A stretch of DNA of 64,000 nt, taken from assembly GCA_016868195.1 (NCBI GenBank), contig VGHQ01000002.1, forward strand, positions 1 through 64,000, given 5' to 3'. The notes under the pieces are model-generated. The model was not told where the DNA came from and did no database searches. It saw nothing but the letters and a program-made list of their open reading frames with translations. Shown here in pieces: positions 37,395-45,792 of this stretch (the first letter of the stretch is position 1; every line of letters starts with the position of its first letter). A program made the position numbers and the translations under genes. The stretch is from Betaproteobacteria bacterium (GTDB lineage: Bacteria; Pseudomonadota; Gammaproteobacteria; Burkholderiales; Methylophilaceae).

Positions 37395-38255
37395 ATGAAA
37401 TTTAAAACACAATTTTTACTAATAATTTTTAGTATCTTTTTCTCAAACAATATCTTTTCCAAAGAAATAAATAGGTCCTGTGATGAACTATTAAGCGACA
37501 ACAAGTATGAAGAAGCATTAAAAACAAAGAAAGCCGAATATAAAGCTGCCTTTTGCCACGGACAAGCTCATTTAAAGCTTTATCATTACGACGAGGCTTT
37601 AAGTGATTTTAGGTTAGCTAGTAAATTAGCAAAAAATGATATTGATCATGCTATGGCTGATTTACTCGCAGGGATATCTTTAAAAGAAGCCAACAAATTA
37701 GATGAAGCTCTTTTGAATTTTAAAAATTCTATTTCGCGTACTGATATTAATCAAACATTCAAGCGCCTTAACTTAGTTGAAATAGGAGAAATTTTATTAC
37801 TTCTCGCTAAACATGAGGAAGCAGCAAATTCATTTCTTGATGCCTACGGACTAGCTGCAAATGATGATGAGCGTGCTTTTAATTTGGATCGAGTTGCTTT
37901 TGCTTATGCTTCCATGGGGAATTTCACCAAAGCTATAGAATACGAGTTAAAAGCGAATTTAGCTTTTGAGCGAACAGGTTTACTTGGTGAATATGCAGAC
38001 TCTGGTATTAATCTCGCTTTGTACTACCTTGAAGTTAATGATCTTATTCCTGCTGAAAGAACACTTTTAAAATTTGAAAAGCTTGCTCGAGAGAATGGGG
38101 GAATGTATTACCTCGCTAAAGCTTTATATGGGGAAAGTAAATATTACAAAAAAAAATCTAATCACGAACTTAGTAAATCAAAATTTGATGAAGCGAATAA
38201 GATTGCTAATGATATTGGGGCGGAGGACCTAAAAGCGCTTTTCAAAGCCATTTAA
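37395..38255 (+). CDS. Exported protein with TPR-like helical repeats, function unknown
   Basis: The 286-residue protein has an N-terminal signal peptide (about 1-22, ending NIFSK). Several 34-residue-like helical pairs follow, rich in Ala/Leu (YDEALSDFRLASKLAKND, LDEALLNFKNSISRT, HEEAANSFLDAYGLAAND, FTKAIEYELKANLAFE), typical of TPR solenoids. It is therefore probably a periplasmic scaffold. Two Cys (in NRSCDELL and AAFCHGQA) lie near the start and could form a disulfide. It begins five bases after ligA and probably ends the smc operon. I do not recognise a specific family. Confidence 0.75.
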   Translation: MKFKTQFLLIIFSIFFSNNIFSKEINRSCDELLSDNKYEEALKTKKAEYKAAFCHGQAHLKLYHYDEALSDFRLASKLAKNDIDHAMADLLAGISLKEANKLDEALLNFKNSISRTDINQTFKRLNLVEIGEILLLLAKHEEAANSFLDAYGLAANDDERAFNLDRVAFAYASMGNFTKAIEYELKANLAFERTGLLGEYADSGINLALYYLEVNDLIPAERTLLKFEKLARENGGMYYLAKALYGESKYYKKKSNHELSKSKFDEANKIANDIGAEDLKALFKAI

Positions 38256-38284
38256 TTTAAAGTGTATATGCTATTTTACATAAT

Positions 38285-38303
38285 ATACATTATACGAAGT
38301 TAT
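38285..38303 (+). other. loxP-like half-site (sequence resemblance only)
   Basis: The 13 bases TATACGAAGTTAT at 38291-38303 equal one recombinase-binding arm of P1 loxP. The preceding six bases ATACAT equal the adjacent part of the loxP spacer, so 19 bases match. The opposite arm (38270-38282) matches at only about 6 of 13 positions, so it is not a functional loxP. It lies in the short gap between two convergent genes. Chance resemblance is the default explanation. Confidence 0.3.
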
Positions 38304-38318
38304 AAAGTACTTAAAGGC

Positions 38319-38543
38319 TTATCTTTGGAAGTTTATAAACTGTCTAGGCAATTTATCTTCCTGGACTACAAACTCCATACCTGCCATAGAACCTACAAAA
38401 ATTCCTGATTTATACTGCATTCGAATTTTGACTGTATTTAAGGAAATTTCTAATTGATCCTTTACCCTATAATTCAGGATGTATCCAATTACCTTTTTTC
38501 CATTGTCGGTACAAATCACTTCAACGGCGTCCTGATTATCCAT
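38319..38543 (-). CDS. Uncharacterised small protein
   Basis: A 74-residue protein of alternating hydrophobic and charged residues (VEVICTDNGKKVIGYIL, VKIRMQYKSGIFVGSMAGMEFVV) that reads like a small beta-barrel. It has no signal peptide or membrane helix and is not recognisably PilZ, despite loose resemblance in size and strand pattern. It is the last gene of the long minus-strand string, 9 bases after the 82-residue gene. Clean frame, ATG start and spacing support it; function unknown. Confidence 0.55.
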   Translation of the reverse strand: MDNQDAVEVICTDNGKKVIGYILNYRVKDQLEISLNTVKIRMQYKSGIFVGSMAGMEFVVQEDKLPRQFINFQR

Positions 38544-38552
38544 AAGAGCTTT

Positions 38553-38801
38553 CTATAAATTATTTTGTATATTGATAAGTTCTTGTATGGGGTCGTTATA
38601 TGCTTCGAAGGATTGTTGTGCCCTGTCGTACCAATAACGGCTATTGGACTCATCACCTTCGATTTTATGAAGAACGGCATGAATCCAATAAGCTTGCCTA
38701 GAATGTAAGTCTTGAACGATTTTGTGAGATGCTTCCCACGCGTCGTTAAGAGCGAAAACAATCGCTTGGTTAAGTAGCTCCTTCTGTGATGAGCCAAGCA
38801 T
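38553..38801 (-). CDS. Uncharacterised small helical protein
   Basis: An 82-residue, mostly helical protein. The central ASHKIVQDLHSRQAYWIHAVLHKIEGD followed by NSRYWYDRAQQSF looks like a TPR-like pair seen in small conserved hypothetical proteins of proteobacteria. No signal peptide. It lies between two other small unknown genes on the same strand. An overlapping 93-codon frame on this strand is low-complexity and judged a shadow. Confidence 0.65.
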   Translation of the reverse strand: MLGSSQKELLNQAIVFALNDAWEASHKIVQDLHSRQAYWIHAVLHKIEGDESNSRYWYDRAQQSFEAYNDPIQELINIQNNL

Positions 38802-38806
38802 AGAGC

Positions 38807-39178
38807 TTAGCGGCTATTAAAAAAGCCTATGTTATAGACTTTACCATCCATAATTGTTAATTCAGTCTGTTTCCAGGTATTTTTTTCATCCGACTTAACA
38901 AGATTATTGTAATACCACATCTCCACATTGACACGTTTATTAGGGTTTGATTTATCTACTGTAGGTCTTCCAATTACGGAACTAGCATTCGTTGGTTTCA
39001 CTGAAATTTCTTTTTTAGCCGGTTCACCTAAAATTTGAAGCACTTTTTCTTTTGATTTAGCCCCGAAAGTATCTAAAAACTCATTTTCTGTATATAGTTT
39101 TTTTCCTTCAGCTAATACTTGAAAAGAAAATCCTAATGCTATGAATATAAATAATATTTTTTTAAATAATATAGACAT
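38807..39178 (-). CDS. Exported small protein, SmpA/OmlA-like pattern
   Basis: A 123-residue protein with a signal peptide (about 1-23, ending QVLAEG). The mature part has a pattern seen in SmpA/OmlA (BamE-like) folds: SKEKVLQILGEPAKKE, then VEMWYYNN and a final strand pair (KQTELTIMDGKVYNIGFF). There is no lipobox Cys, so it is probably soluble in the periplasm. It begins 8 bases after the MBL hydrolase. Function unknown; the fold suggestion is inference from the pattern only. Confidence 0.65.
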   Translation of the reverse strand: MSILFKKILFIFIALGFSFQVLAEGKKLYTENEFLDTFGAKSKEKVLQILGEPAKKEISVKPTNASSVIGRPTVDKSNPNKRVNVEMWYYNNLVKSDEKNTWKQTELTIMDGKVYNIGFFNSR

Positions 39179-39186
39179 ATTAACCT

Positions 39187-39960
39187 TTAATTGATGATAA
39201 TTTTAAGCCCGTCATATCCAACATCGATATGGTCAGGTAATTCTTTTTTTAATGCCTCATATTCTAAATCATGTGTCATATGAATCAAATATGTTTTCTT
39301 TGCTTTTATTCGATTAGCGAAAATTAAACTTTGCTCGAGATTGATATGCGTGTGATGCTCTTTAACACGTAAACAGTCCAAGAGTAAGATGTCTAAATCA
39401 TCTAAAAGTTTCAGTGAGTTATCAGAAATATCGGATACGTCAGTGAGATAAGCTAAATTTCCAATGCGATAACCATAGATTTCTGATTTTCCATGGGCAA
39501 CAGGAATTGGCGTTACAAGTTCGCCAAAAAGCTCAAATGGATAATTGACTGGCATTGCTTTTAAAACAGGCATTTCCCAAAACCCTTTAGGTTCGTTCAA
39601 TGCGTAGCCAAATTTTAATGCAATGTGCTCAATTGACTCTTTTTTTCCGTATATAGGTATTTGCATTTTGTGTAACTGACAAAAAGCTCTTAAATCATCT
39701 ATTCCATGAAGATGATCTGCGTGAGTATGTGTATAAAGCACAGCATCAACTCTTGGGATTGATTCTCTTAGAGATTGAAAACGTAAATCAGGACTTGTAT
39801 CAATAAGAATGTGCTCACCTGATTTTAATTTAATAAGAGATGAGCAACGTGTGCGCTTATTTTTTGGATTGACAGATAAGCAAGTTTCACAATTACATCC
39901 AACAACAGGGGTGCCTGCGCTTGATCCACTTCCAAGAATGGTTAATTCGAAGGACGGCAT
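39187..39960 (-). CDS. MBL-fold metallo-hydrolase, PhnP-like
   Basis: The 257-residue metallo-beta-lactamase-fold protein has an N-terminal glycine-rich GSGSSAGTPVVGCNCETC, unlike glyoxalase II, and the metal motif HTHADHLHGIDDL. Further ligands are in VAHGKSEIYG, TDVSDIS and HMTHD. CxCxxC near the N-terminus is typical of PhnP-like cyclic phosphodiesterases. Its natural substrate is unknown. It overlaps the end of tatD by 19 bases, so the pair is coupled. Confidence 0.85.
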   Translation of the reverse strand: MPSFELTILGSGSSAGTPVVGCNCETCLSVNPKNKRTRCSSLIKLKSGEHILIDTSPDLRFQSLRESIPRVDAVLYTHTHADHLHGIDDLRAFCQLHKMQIPIYGKKESIEHIALKFGYALNEPKGFWEMPVLKAMPVNYPFELFGELVTPIPVAHGKSEIYGYRIGNLAYLTDVSDISDNSLKLLDDLDILLLDCLRVKEHHTHINLEQSLIFANRIKAKKTYLIHMTHDLEYEALKKELPDHIDVGYDGLKIIIN

Positions 39961-40724
39961 TTTGAAAAAAGCTTAAAGAAATTTTGTGTGGTTAGGTCAC
40001 CAACTTCTTCCACTGAAATATTTTTTAGTTTTGCAATTTCCTCTGCCACGTGAATCACATTCGATGGATCATTTATTTTACCTCGATAAGGTACAGGCGC
40101 CAGATATGGGGAGTCAGTCTCAATAAGAATCCGATCAAGTGGAATAGCTTTCACAACTTCCTTAAGATCTGTTGCATTTTTAAAGGTCACAATGCCTGAA
40201 AATGAGATATAGAAATTAAGTTTAATAGCCTCGAGAGCTACATCAATAGATTCTGTAAAGCAATGCATTACGCCACCTACATGATTAGCGCCCTCCTCTC
40301 GCATAATTTTTAAAGTATCCTCTGCAGCATTTCGTGTATGGATAATAAGAGGTAAATTTGATTGAATAGCCGCTTTAATATGCGTTCTAAAACGATCCCT
40401 TTGCCATGAAAGATCGCCTTGTACTCTAAAATAATCTAGTCCAGTTTCGCCAATAGCTACAACCTTTTTCTCTCTAGTAAAGCGACATAAATCCTCTAAA
40501 GAGGGCTCCTCAATATCTTCGTAATCTGGATGAACGCCAACAGATGCAAAAAATTGTGGATATGTATTAGCAATCTTAAAAATGTCGGGTAATTTGTCTA
40601 AAGTAACACTCACACATAAAGCATGGGTGACTTTATTAGATGACATCTTGGAAAGAATAGAATCTATATTTTGATATAGCTCTGGAAAATTAATATGGCA
40701 ATGAGAATCTACAAAGCTTGTCAT
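39942..40724 (-). CDS. tatD: TatD-family metal-dependent DNase
   Basis: The 260-residue TIM-barrel protein has all metal ligands: DSHCHINFPE at the N-terminus, GETGLDYF (Glu), IIHTRNA (His), MHCFTES (His) and IETDSPYLAP (Asp). TatD proteins act as 3'-5' exonucleases or deoxyribonucleases in repair. It follows holB with a 4-base overlap. In Pseudomonas pilZ lies between holB and tatD; here it is missing. Confidence 0.92.
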   Translation of the reverse strand: MTSFVDSHCHINFPELYQNIDSILSKMSSNKVTHALCVSVTLDKLPDIFKIANTYPQFFASVGVHPDYEDIEEPSLEDLCRFTREKKVVAIGETGLDYFRVQGDLSWQRDRFRTHIKAAIQSNLPLIIHTRNAAEDTLKIMREEGANHVGGVMHCFTESIDVALEAIKLNFYISFSGIVTFKNATDLKEVVKAIPLDRILIETDSPYLAPVPYRGKINDPSNVIHVAEEIAKLKNISVEEVGDLTTQNFFKLFSKCRPSN

Positions 40725-41713
40725 GATGGCTCAAAAATTTGTTTGTATTTAATAAAAATGTTTTGCAGTTGAAGTTCCTGATTCACTGGGTGTGATGCAA
40801 TTTTTTTTAATTCATTTAATTCGTTTGTAAATAAAAGTAAGGCATTCAGATTAATTTGTTTTGCTTGAGAGTGAATGTGCTTCTCTTCCTTTGTAAAATA
40901 ATAACTCTGTTGCGAATGAAAGCTTAACAATAAATCAAAAGTCCATTTTTGAATCATATTTAATGTCCAATCAAGCCCTTGAGTCAGAATTGCATAATTA
41001 ACTCTCGTAATATCGATATTATGGCCTTGAGACAATAATTGGGTAACAACCTCGCGCTCCGGTTTATTTTCTAATTCTTTAATAGCATTAAATGGTGAGC
41101 AACCAGTAAATGAGAGCAAACTTTCTTCATAGGCTATATTTTGATCAATCAAAAATAATTTAGCCTCATCTAATGATGGACCTCTAAGGTCTAATAATTG
41201 ACAACGACTTCGGATAGTAGCAATGAGTTTTTGTATTTGACTTGATAAAAGAATGAATAGAGTATTTTCTGGTGGCTCCTCTAAAATTTTAAGCAGCGCA
41301 TTAGATGCTGCCTGATTAAGGGAGTCCGCTGGCTCAATCAAAACAACACGTTTACCGCTTTCTTGATGAACTGAAAGTTCTAGATATTCTGAGAGCTCTC
41401 TAATTTGATCAATTACAATACTCTTTTTACGAATAGTTTTTCTTTTTGATGATTCATCATCCTCACTTTCAATAGGCGCGATATGTTTGAAATCAGGATG
41501 TGAGTCAGGAAACCACTCGCAACTTGAACATACCTCGCAAGGAAAATTATTAGCAAGAGGGTTTTGACATAAATATGATTTTGTAAATTTCATTGCAAAA
41601 TCATATTTTCCAATGCCTTCTTTGCCTTTTAGAATTAACGCGTGGGGGAGCTTTTCATTTTCATGAATAGCAATCCAAGCATCTTTAAACCAAGGGTAAA
41701 TAGAGTTCATCAT
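40721..41713 (-). CDS. holB: DNA polymerase III delta' subunit
   Basis: Clamp-loader subunit. The 330-residue protein has a degenerate P-loop (LKGKEGIGKYDFAMKF), the zinc module with CEVCSSCEWF, the switch region LEEPPENTLFILLSS and an arginine-finger-like ATIRSRCQ. A helical C-terminal collar follows. An unusually acidic/basic insert (ESEDDESSKRKTIRKKS) lies near residue 85. It overlaps tmk and tatD by 4 bases each, the classic tmk-holB-tatD run. Confidence 0.93.
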   Translation of the reverse strand: MMNSIYPWFKDAWIAIHENEKLPHALILKGKEGIGKYDFAMKFTKSYLCQNPLANNFPCEVCSSCEWFPDSHPDFKHIAPIESEDDESSKRKTIRKKSIVIDQIRELSEYLELSVHQESGKRVVLIEPADSLNQAASNALLKILEEPPENTLFILLSSQIQKLIATIRSRCQLLDLRGPSLDEAKLFLIDQNIAYEESLLSFTGCSPFNAIKELENKPEREVVTQLLSQGHNIDITRVNYAILTQGLDWTLNMIQKWTFDLLLSFHSQQSYYFTKEEKHIHSQAKQINLNALLLFTNELNELKKIASHPVNQELQLQNIFIKYKQIFEPS

Positions 41714-42324
41714 AAAATAGTCTTAATTGCCTTAATGACATCTTGAGTTACAGATTCAATAGCTTGATTTGCATTAATAATCTTATAACGATTAGGATTT
41801 TGTCTCGCGAGATCGAGGTATACATTTCTAAGACGATTAAAAAAAGATTCATCTTCTTTTTCAAACTTATCAGGAGATCTATTTTTCTTTAAACGTTCAA
41901 TACTTATTTCAACAGGTAAATCAAATAACAAAGTAAGATCAGCCTTGAGTTCTGGATGCACCCACAATTCAAGTGCTTCAATTTTAGAATAAGATACTTG
42001 TTTGCCACCATATTGATAAGCGTAGGTAGCATCAGTAAAACGATCAGATACTACAAATACACCCTTATCAAGTGCTGGCCTGATAATTTCTGCGATATGT
42101 TGCTTTCTGGCTGCAAACATAAGCAGTGTTTCTGTTTCAGGATCCATCTCATCATGAAGAAGCAACTCTCTTAATTTTTCTCCAAGTTTTGTTCCTCCAG
42201 GCTCTCTTGTTCTTATAACCTCAATTTTTTGTAATTCGAGAAAAGATATAACTTCGTCAATATGCGTACTTTTTCCTGCACCATCCACGCCTTCAAATGT
42301 AATAAATTTTCCTTTATTTATCAT
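41710..42324 (-). CDS. tmk: Thymidylate kinase
   Basis: Phosphorylates dTMP to dTDP. The 204-residue protein has the P-loop FEGVDGAGKSTH, the DRx-type motif VSDRFTDATYAYQ and a LID region around RLKKNRSPDKFEKED. REPGGTKLGEKLR lies between them and supplies dTMP contacts. It is coupled by 4-base overlaps to mltG before it and holB after it. Confidence 0.96.
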   Translation of the reverse strand: MINKGKFITFEGVDGAGKSTHIDEVISFLELQKIEVIRTREPGGTKLGEKLRELLLHDEMDPETETLLMFAARKQHIAEIIRPALDKGVFVVSDRFTDATYAYQYGGKQVSYSKIEALELWVHPELKADLTLLFDLPVEISIERLKKNRSPDKFEKEDESFFNRLRNVYLDLARQNPNRYKIINANQAIESVTQDVIKAIKTIL

Positions 42325-43301
42325 TTAATCTGATACTTTCTGACAGCGTTATTATGTTCATTTAAATTAGCGGAAAAGTAATGTGTGCCATCACCCTTTC
42401 CCACGAAATAAAGAACTTCTGTTTTTGTGGGGTGAAGAGCAGCTCGAATAGAAATTAACCCTGGCATTGTTATAGGACCTGGAGGCAATCCCTCTCTTGT
42501 ATATGTATTGTAAGGTGTATCCGTAATCAAATCCTTTTTTGTAATATCTCCAGTAAACTTTTTACCGAGTCCATATATTACTGTAGGATCGCTCTGTAAT
42601 TTCATATTAATACTTAATCGATTTATAAATACTCCAGAGATAAGATTCGCTTCTATTGACTTACCTGTTTCTTTTTCAATAATAGAAGCCATTATGAGAG
42701 CTTCATAGCTATTTTTGTAAGGGACCTCCTCTGATCGATGAGCCCATTCATAATTTAGTTTTTTTTGCATCGACTTATAAGCTCTTTTTAAAATTTCGAT
42801 GTCGGTAGTATTTCTACTGAAATAATAAGTGTCAGGAAAAAATTGTCCTTCAGCTGACTCATAAGGGATTCCAACTGCTATAGCAATAGCTTTTGTATCG
42901 TAGGGGTTCATTGTTTTTTTGATGCTATCGTTGGTTTTAATTTTTTCTAACATCGAATGAAGGTCTTGTCCTTCTATGAAAGTAATAGAGCCTTCAGTGG
43001 TGCGCCCATCGACAAAAGATTTCAATAATTGGTAAGGCGTAATATTTGGATTAAGATTATAGTTCCCAGGCCTTAGTTTTCTGGACTGCCCCAAAGCTTT
43101 GGTAAGGATAATGAAGCTCCAAGGTTCATTGAGAATTTTTTCATCAACGAGCTGAAAAGCAATTCTTTTTAAACTACTACCAGGTTCAATTTCTATAGAC
43201 AAATCTGATTTATTGATGCGAAGTGGCGTGATTAGAAATTGAACGATCCAAATTAAGATGGGAATAAAAAGAATTATCAACCGAATAAGCCATTTTTTCA
43301 T
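42321..43301 (-). CDS. mltG: Endolytic peptidoglycan transglycosylase MltG
   Basis: Cuts nascent glycan strands at the inner membrane and is thought to set strand length. The 326-residue protein has an N-terminal membrane helix (about 5-27), a LysM-like region, and the YceG core with catalytic Glu in MASIIEKETGK. Then come GVFINRLSINMKLQSDPTVIYGLG and PGPITMPGLISIRAALHP. It overlaps pabC and tmk by 4 bases, the standard pabC-mltG-tmk order. Confidence 0.95.
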   Translation of the reverse strand: MKKWLIRLIILFIPILIWIVQFLITPLRINKSDLSIEIEPGSSLKRIAFQLVDEKILNEPWSFIILTKALGQSRKLRPGNYNLNPNITPYQLLKSFVDGRTTEGSITFIEGQDLHSMLEKIKTNDSIKKTMNPYDTKAIAIAVGIPYESAEGQFFPDTYYFSRNTTDIEILKRAYKSMQKKLNYEWAHRSEEVPYKNSYEALIMASIIEKETGKSIEANLISGVFINRLSINMKLQSDPTVIYGLGKKFTGDITKKDLITDTPYNTYTREGLPPGPITMPGLISIRAALHPTKTEVLYFVGKGDGTHYFSANLNEHNNAVRKYQIK

Positions 43302-44113
43302 GTATTAAAATTCTCGAGTGACTGGTTAAATAGTGAAGCTAATTCTTGATGCTGCCAAAGCTTATTTTTAATTTTTTTAACTTGTAAAACTCCAAATAAA
43401 CTGTTTGTTATAAAGACCTCATCACTCTCTAAAAGTTTATTTAACTTAAATGGCGTCTCTTTAATTTTAAAACCTAATTTCCTAGAAATTTTAATAATCA
43501 ATTCCCTTGTAACTCCCTTAATACCGACTTGGTTTATCTTTGGCGTGTAAATTGTTTTTCCAATACGCATAAAGATATTGCTGGAGATGCATTCGATCAC
43601 GTAGCCATTCTGATCAAGAAGAATACCATCAGCATAATAGTCCCCCTTCCACTCTTGTCTTGCCATAACATTTTCTAATCGATTGAGATGTTTAACACCT
43701 GAAAGAATAGAAGGATTAAGCTTTTGCTTGCATACGAAGAGATTAACACCAAGCTTAAAATATTCTTTGGGATAAATTGGCATTTTAGCTTTAATTAAAA
43801 AACGATTATGCACAATATCCTCACTAAATTTATAGCCTCGCTCACTATTACCTCTAGAAATAATAAATTTTCCCACTGACTTTTTCTTAGATTTAAATAA
43901 AACATTAATATCAGTTAGTAAATCTTTTTCTTTTGGAGGGGTAATTTTTAACGCAAGACAGTCTTCTACTATTTTTTTGTAGTGATGTTTCCAATAAAGT
44001 ACTTTTTTGTTTTCTACAACAAAGGTTCTAAAAATTCCGTCACCATATTGAAATGCGCGATCAAAAGGACTGATCTTCTGGAATGTGCCATTAATAAGGA
44101 ATTGTTTTGACAA
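43298..44113 (-). CDS. pabC: Aminodeoxychorismate lyase
   Basis: PLP enzyme releasing p-aminobenzoate for folate synthesis. The 271-residue fold-type IV protein has the PLP Lys in SGVKHLNRLENVMARQEW and phosphate-binding motifs GIKGVTRELII and EVFITNSLFGVL. The start YGDGIFRTF region is typical. A branched-chain aminotransferase-like activity is formally possible, but position between fabF and mltG is that of pabC. A hairpin at 44140-44167 separates it from fabF. Confidence 0.92.
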   Translation of the reverse strand: MSKQFLINGTFQKISPFDRAFQYGDGIFRTFVVENKKVLYWKHHYKKIVEDCLALKITPPKEKDLLTDINVLFKSKKKSVGKFIISRGNSERGYKFSEDIVHNRFLIKAKMPIYPKEYFKLGVNLFVCKQKLNPSILSGVKHLNRLENVMARQEWKGDYYADGILLDQNGYVIECISSNIFMRIGKTIYTPKINQVGIKGVTRELIIKISRKLGFKIKETPFKLNKLLESDEVFITNSLFGVLQVKKIKNKLWQHQELASLFNQSLENFNT

Positions 44114-44139
44114 TTTATATAGCCAATTATGATGTAATG

Positions 44140-44167
44140 AATGAGTTCATTTTAGATTAAACTCATT
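44140..44167 (-). promoter_or_regulatory. Inverted repeat between fabF and pabC
   Basis: AATGAGTT (44140-44147) and AACTCATT (44160-44167) form an 8-base stem around a 12-base loop in the 63-base gap. No T-run follows on the minus strand, so it is not a clear terminator. It could dampen read-through or mark an RNase processing site. Confidence 0.35.
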
Positions 44168-44176
44168 TGAAAGAAC

Positions 44177-45409
44177 CTATATTTTTTTAAATACAAGACT
44201 TCCGTTAGTGCCGCCAAAACCGAAGTTATTTTTGAGTGCAACATCAATTTTCATAGATCTTGCTTCATTGGCACAATAATCAAGATCACATTCGGGGTCT
44301 TGGTTAAAAATATTAATTGTTGGTGGAGAAATTTGATTATGAATAGCCAATACCGTAAAAACAGATTCGATGCCGCCTGCCCCACCTAATAAATGTCCTG
44401 TCATTGATTTTGTAGAATTCACAACGAGTTTTTTAGCGAAGTCCCCAAATGTGGTTTTAATGGCATTAGTTTCATTAAGATCACCAAGAGGTGTTGAGGT
44501 ACCATGCGCATTAATATACTGCACATTATCTGTATTAACCTTTGCATTTTTTAATGCATTGACAATAGAACGTCTCGGCCCATCCATATTGGGAGCGGTA
44601 ATATGATAAGCATCTGCACTCATGCCATAACCTGAGAGTTCTGCATAAATTTTGGCGCCTCTTCGTTTTGCATGTTCGTATTCCTCAAGCACCATAACGC
44701 CAGCGCCTTCACCAATAACAAAACCATCGCGGTCCTTATCCCAAGGACGGCTTGCCGTTTTTGGATCGTCATTACGTGATGAAAGTGCTTTTGCTGCAGA
44801 AAATCCAGCCACTGATAATTCAGTAATAGCCGCTTCTGACCCGCCCGCCAACATTGCGTCAGCATCACCATATTCAATCATTCTTGCCGCATCGCCAATT
44901 GAATGCGTGCCTGTTGTACATGCAGTGACAATTGAAACATTAGGCCCTTTCAAGTTAAGCATAATAGAAAGATTGCCAGATATCATATTGATAATTGTAC
45001 CTGGAATAAAAAATGGCGACACTTTACGAACGCCACCCTCGTCAAATACATCGCTTGTAGATTCAATTAAATTAATTCCGCCAATGCCTGAACCTACAGA
45101 TACACCAATACGCTCGCTATTATTATCATTGACTTCAATACCAGAATCTTTAAACGCTTCAATACCTGCCGCAATACCGAATTGAATAAAAGTATCCATA
45201 CGTCGGGCATCTTTGGGTGGAATGTATGTAAGTGGGTCAAAATTTTTGACTTCACCTGCGATTTGTGAAGGAAAGGTTGAGCAGTCAAATTTCGTAATTT
45301 TATCTATACCAGATTGGCCGTTAATGATATTGGCCCAAGATTCTTTTACCCCTATACCAACGGGAGTAATCAAACCTAAACCGGTGACTACAACTCTTCT
45401 CTTCGACAT
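44177..45409 (-). CDS. fabF: 3-oxoacyl-[acyl-carrier-protein] synthase II
   Basis: Condensing enzyme that elongates acyl-ACP with malonyl-ACP. The 410-residue thiolase-fold protein has catalytic Cys164 in VTACTTGTHS, His residues in NAHGTSTPLGD and TKSMTGHLLGGAGG, and the closing NNFGFGGTNGSLVF. Length and motifs match FabF rather than FabB. It follows acpP by about 50 bases, as in E. coli. Confidence 0.96.
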   Translation of the reverse strand: MSKRRVVVTGLGLITPVGIGVKESWANIINGQSGIDKITKFDCSTFPSQIAGEVKNFDPLTYIPPKDARRMDTFIQFGIAAGIEAFKDSGIEVNDNNSERIGVSVGSGIGGINLIESTSDVFDEGGVRKVSPFFIPGTIINMISGNLSIMLNLKGPNVSIVTACTTGTHSIGDAARMIEYGDADAMLAGGSEAAITELSVAGFSAAKALSSRNDDPKTASRPWDKDRDGFVIGEGAGVMVLEEYEHAKRRGAKIYAELSGYGMSADAYHITAPNMDGPRRSIVNALKNAKVNTDNVQYINAHGTSTPLGDLNETNAIKTTFGDFAKKLVVNSTKSMTGHLLGGAGGIESVFTVLAIHNQISPPTINIFNQDPECDLDYCANEARSMKIDVALKNNFGFGGTNGSLVFKKI

Positions 45410-45460
45410 GGATTAAACCGAAACCTTTCAATATTTAGAAAAGGTTAGGCAAGATTTGAA

Positions 45461-45697
45461 TTATTTTAAATTTTTGTTGATGTAATCAATAGCTTGCTGA
45501 ACTGTAGTAATCTTTTCAGCTTCTTCGTCAGGAATTTCACAATCAAACTCTTCTTCTAACGCCATTACGAGTTCAACTGTATCAAGTGAATCAGCGCCTA
45601 AATCATCTACAAATGACGATGTACTTTTTACGTCAGCTTCTTTGGTGCCGAGTTGTTCTGCAACAATTTTTTTTACGCGTTGTTCGATGTCAGACAT
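45461..45697 (-). CDS. acpP: Acyl carrier protein
   Basis: Carries growing acyl chains on a phosphopantetheine arm. The 78-residue acidic, helical protein has the attachment motif [18 protein letters not shown] with Ser37. AAAGGGG lies upstream as a strong ribosome-binding site. A 95-base gap to fabG, unusually long for this string, holds a small hairpin and AT-rich sequence. Its own promoter is plausible, as acpP must be made in excess. Confidence 0.98.
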   Translation of the reverse strand: MSDIEQRVKKIVAEQLGTKEADVKSTSSFVDDLGADSLDTVELVMALEEEFDCEIPDEEAEKITTVQQAIDYINKNLK

Positions 45698-45722
45698 CTA
45701 AAATACCCCTTTTATTTAAGAA

Positions 45723-45738
45723 ATGGCATCAAAGCCAT
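45723..45738 (-). promoter_or_regulatory. Hairpin in the acpP leader
   Basis: ATGGC-ATCAAA-GCCAT forms a 5-base stem 26 bases upstream of the acpP ATG. A second inverted repeat (AAGTTA at 45777-45782 with TAACTT at 45789-45794) overlaps the fabG stop codon. Together they occupy the longest gap within the fab run. A role in boosting or separating acpP expression is inference. Confidence 0.3.
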
Positions 45739-45792
45739 GCCTTATTTTATCAAATCTTGTTAAGAATTTTATAATAAAGTTAAAAAAATAAC

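Noticed and set aside
38516-38797. 93-codon frame on the minus strand overlapping the 82-residue gene
   Set aside because: The translation is basic and low complexity, while the other frame gives a protein with a plausible conserved helical pattern and tight spacing to neighbours.
44652-45185. 177-codon open frame antisense to fabF
   Set aside because: It is Ser/Pro/Ile-rich without domain-like patterns and is fully explained as a shadow of the fabF coding frame.
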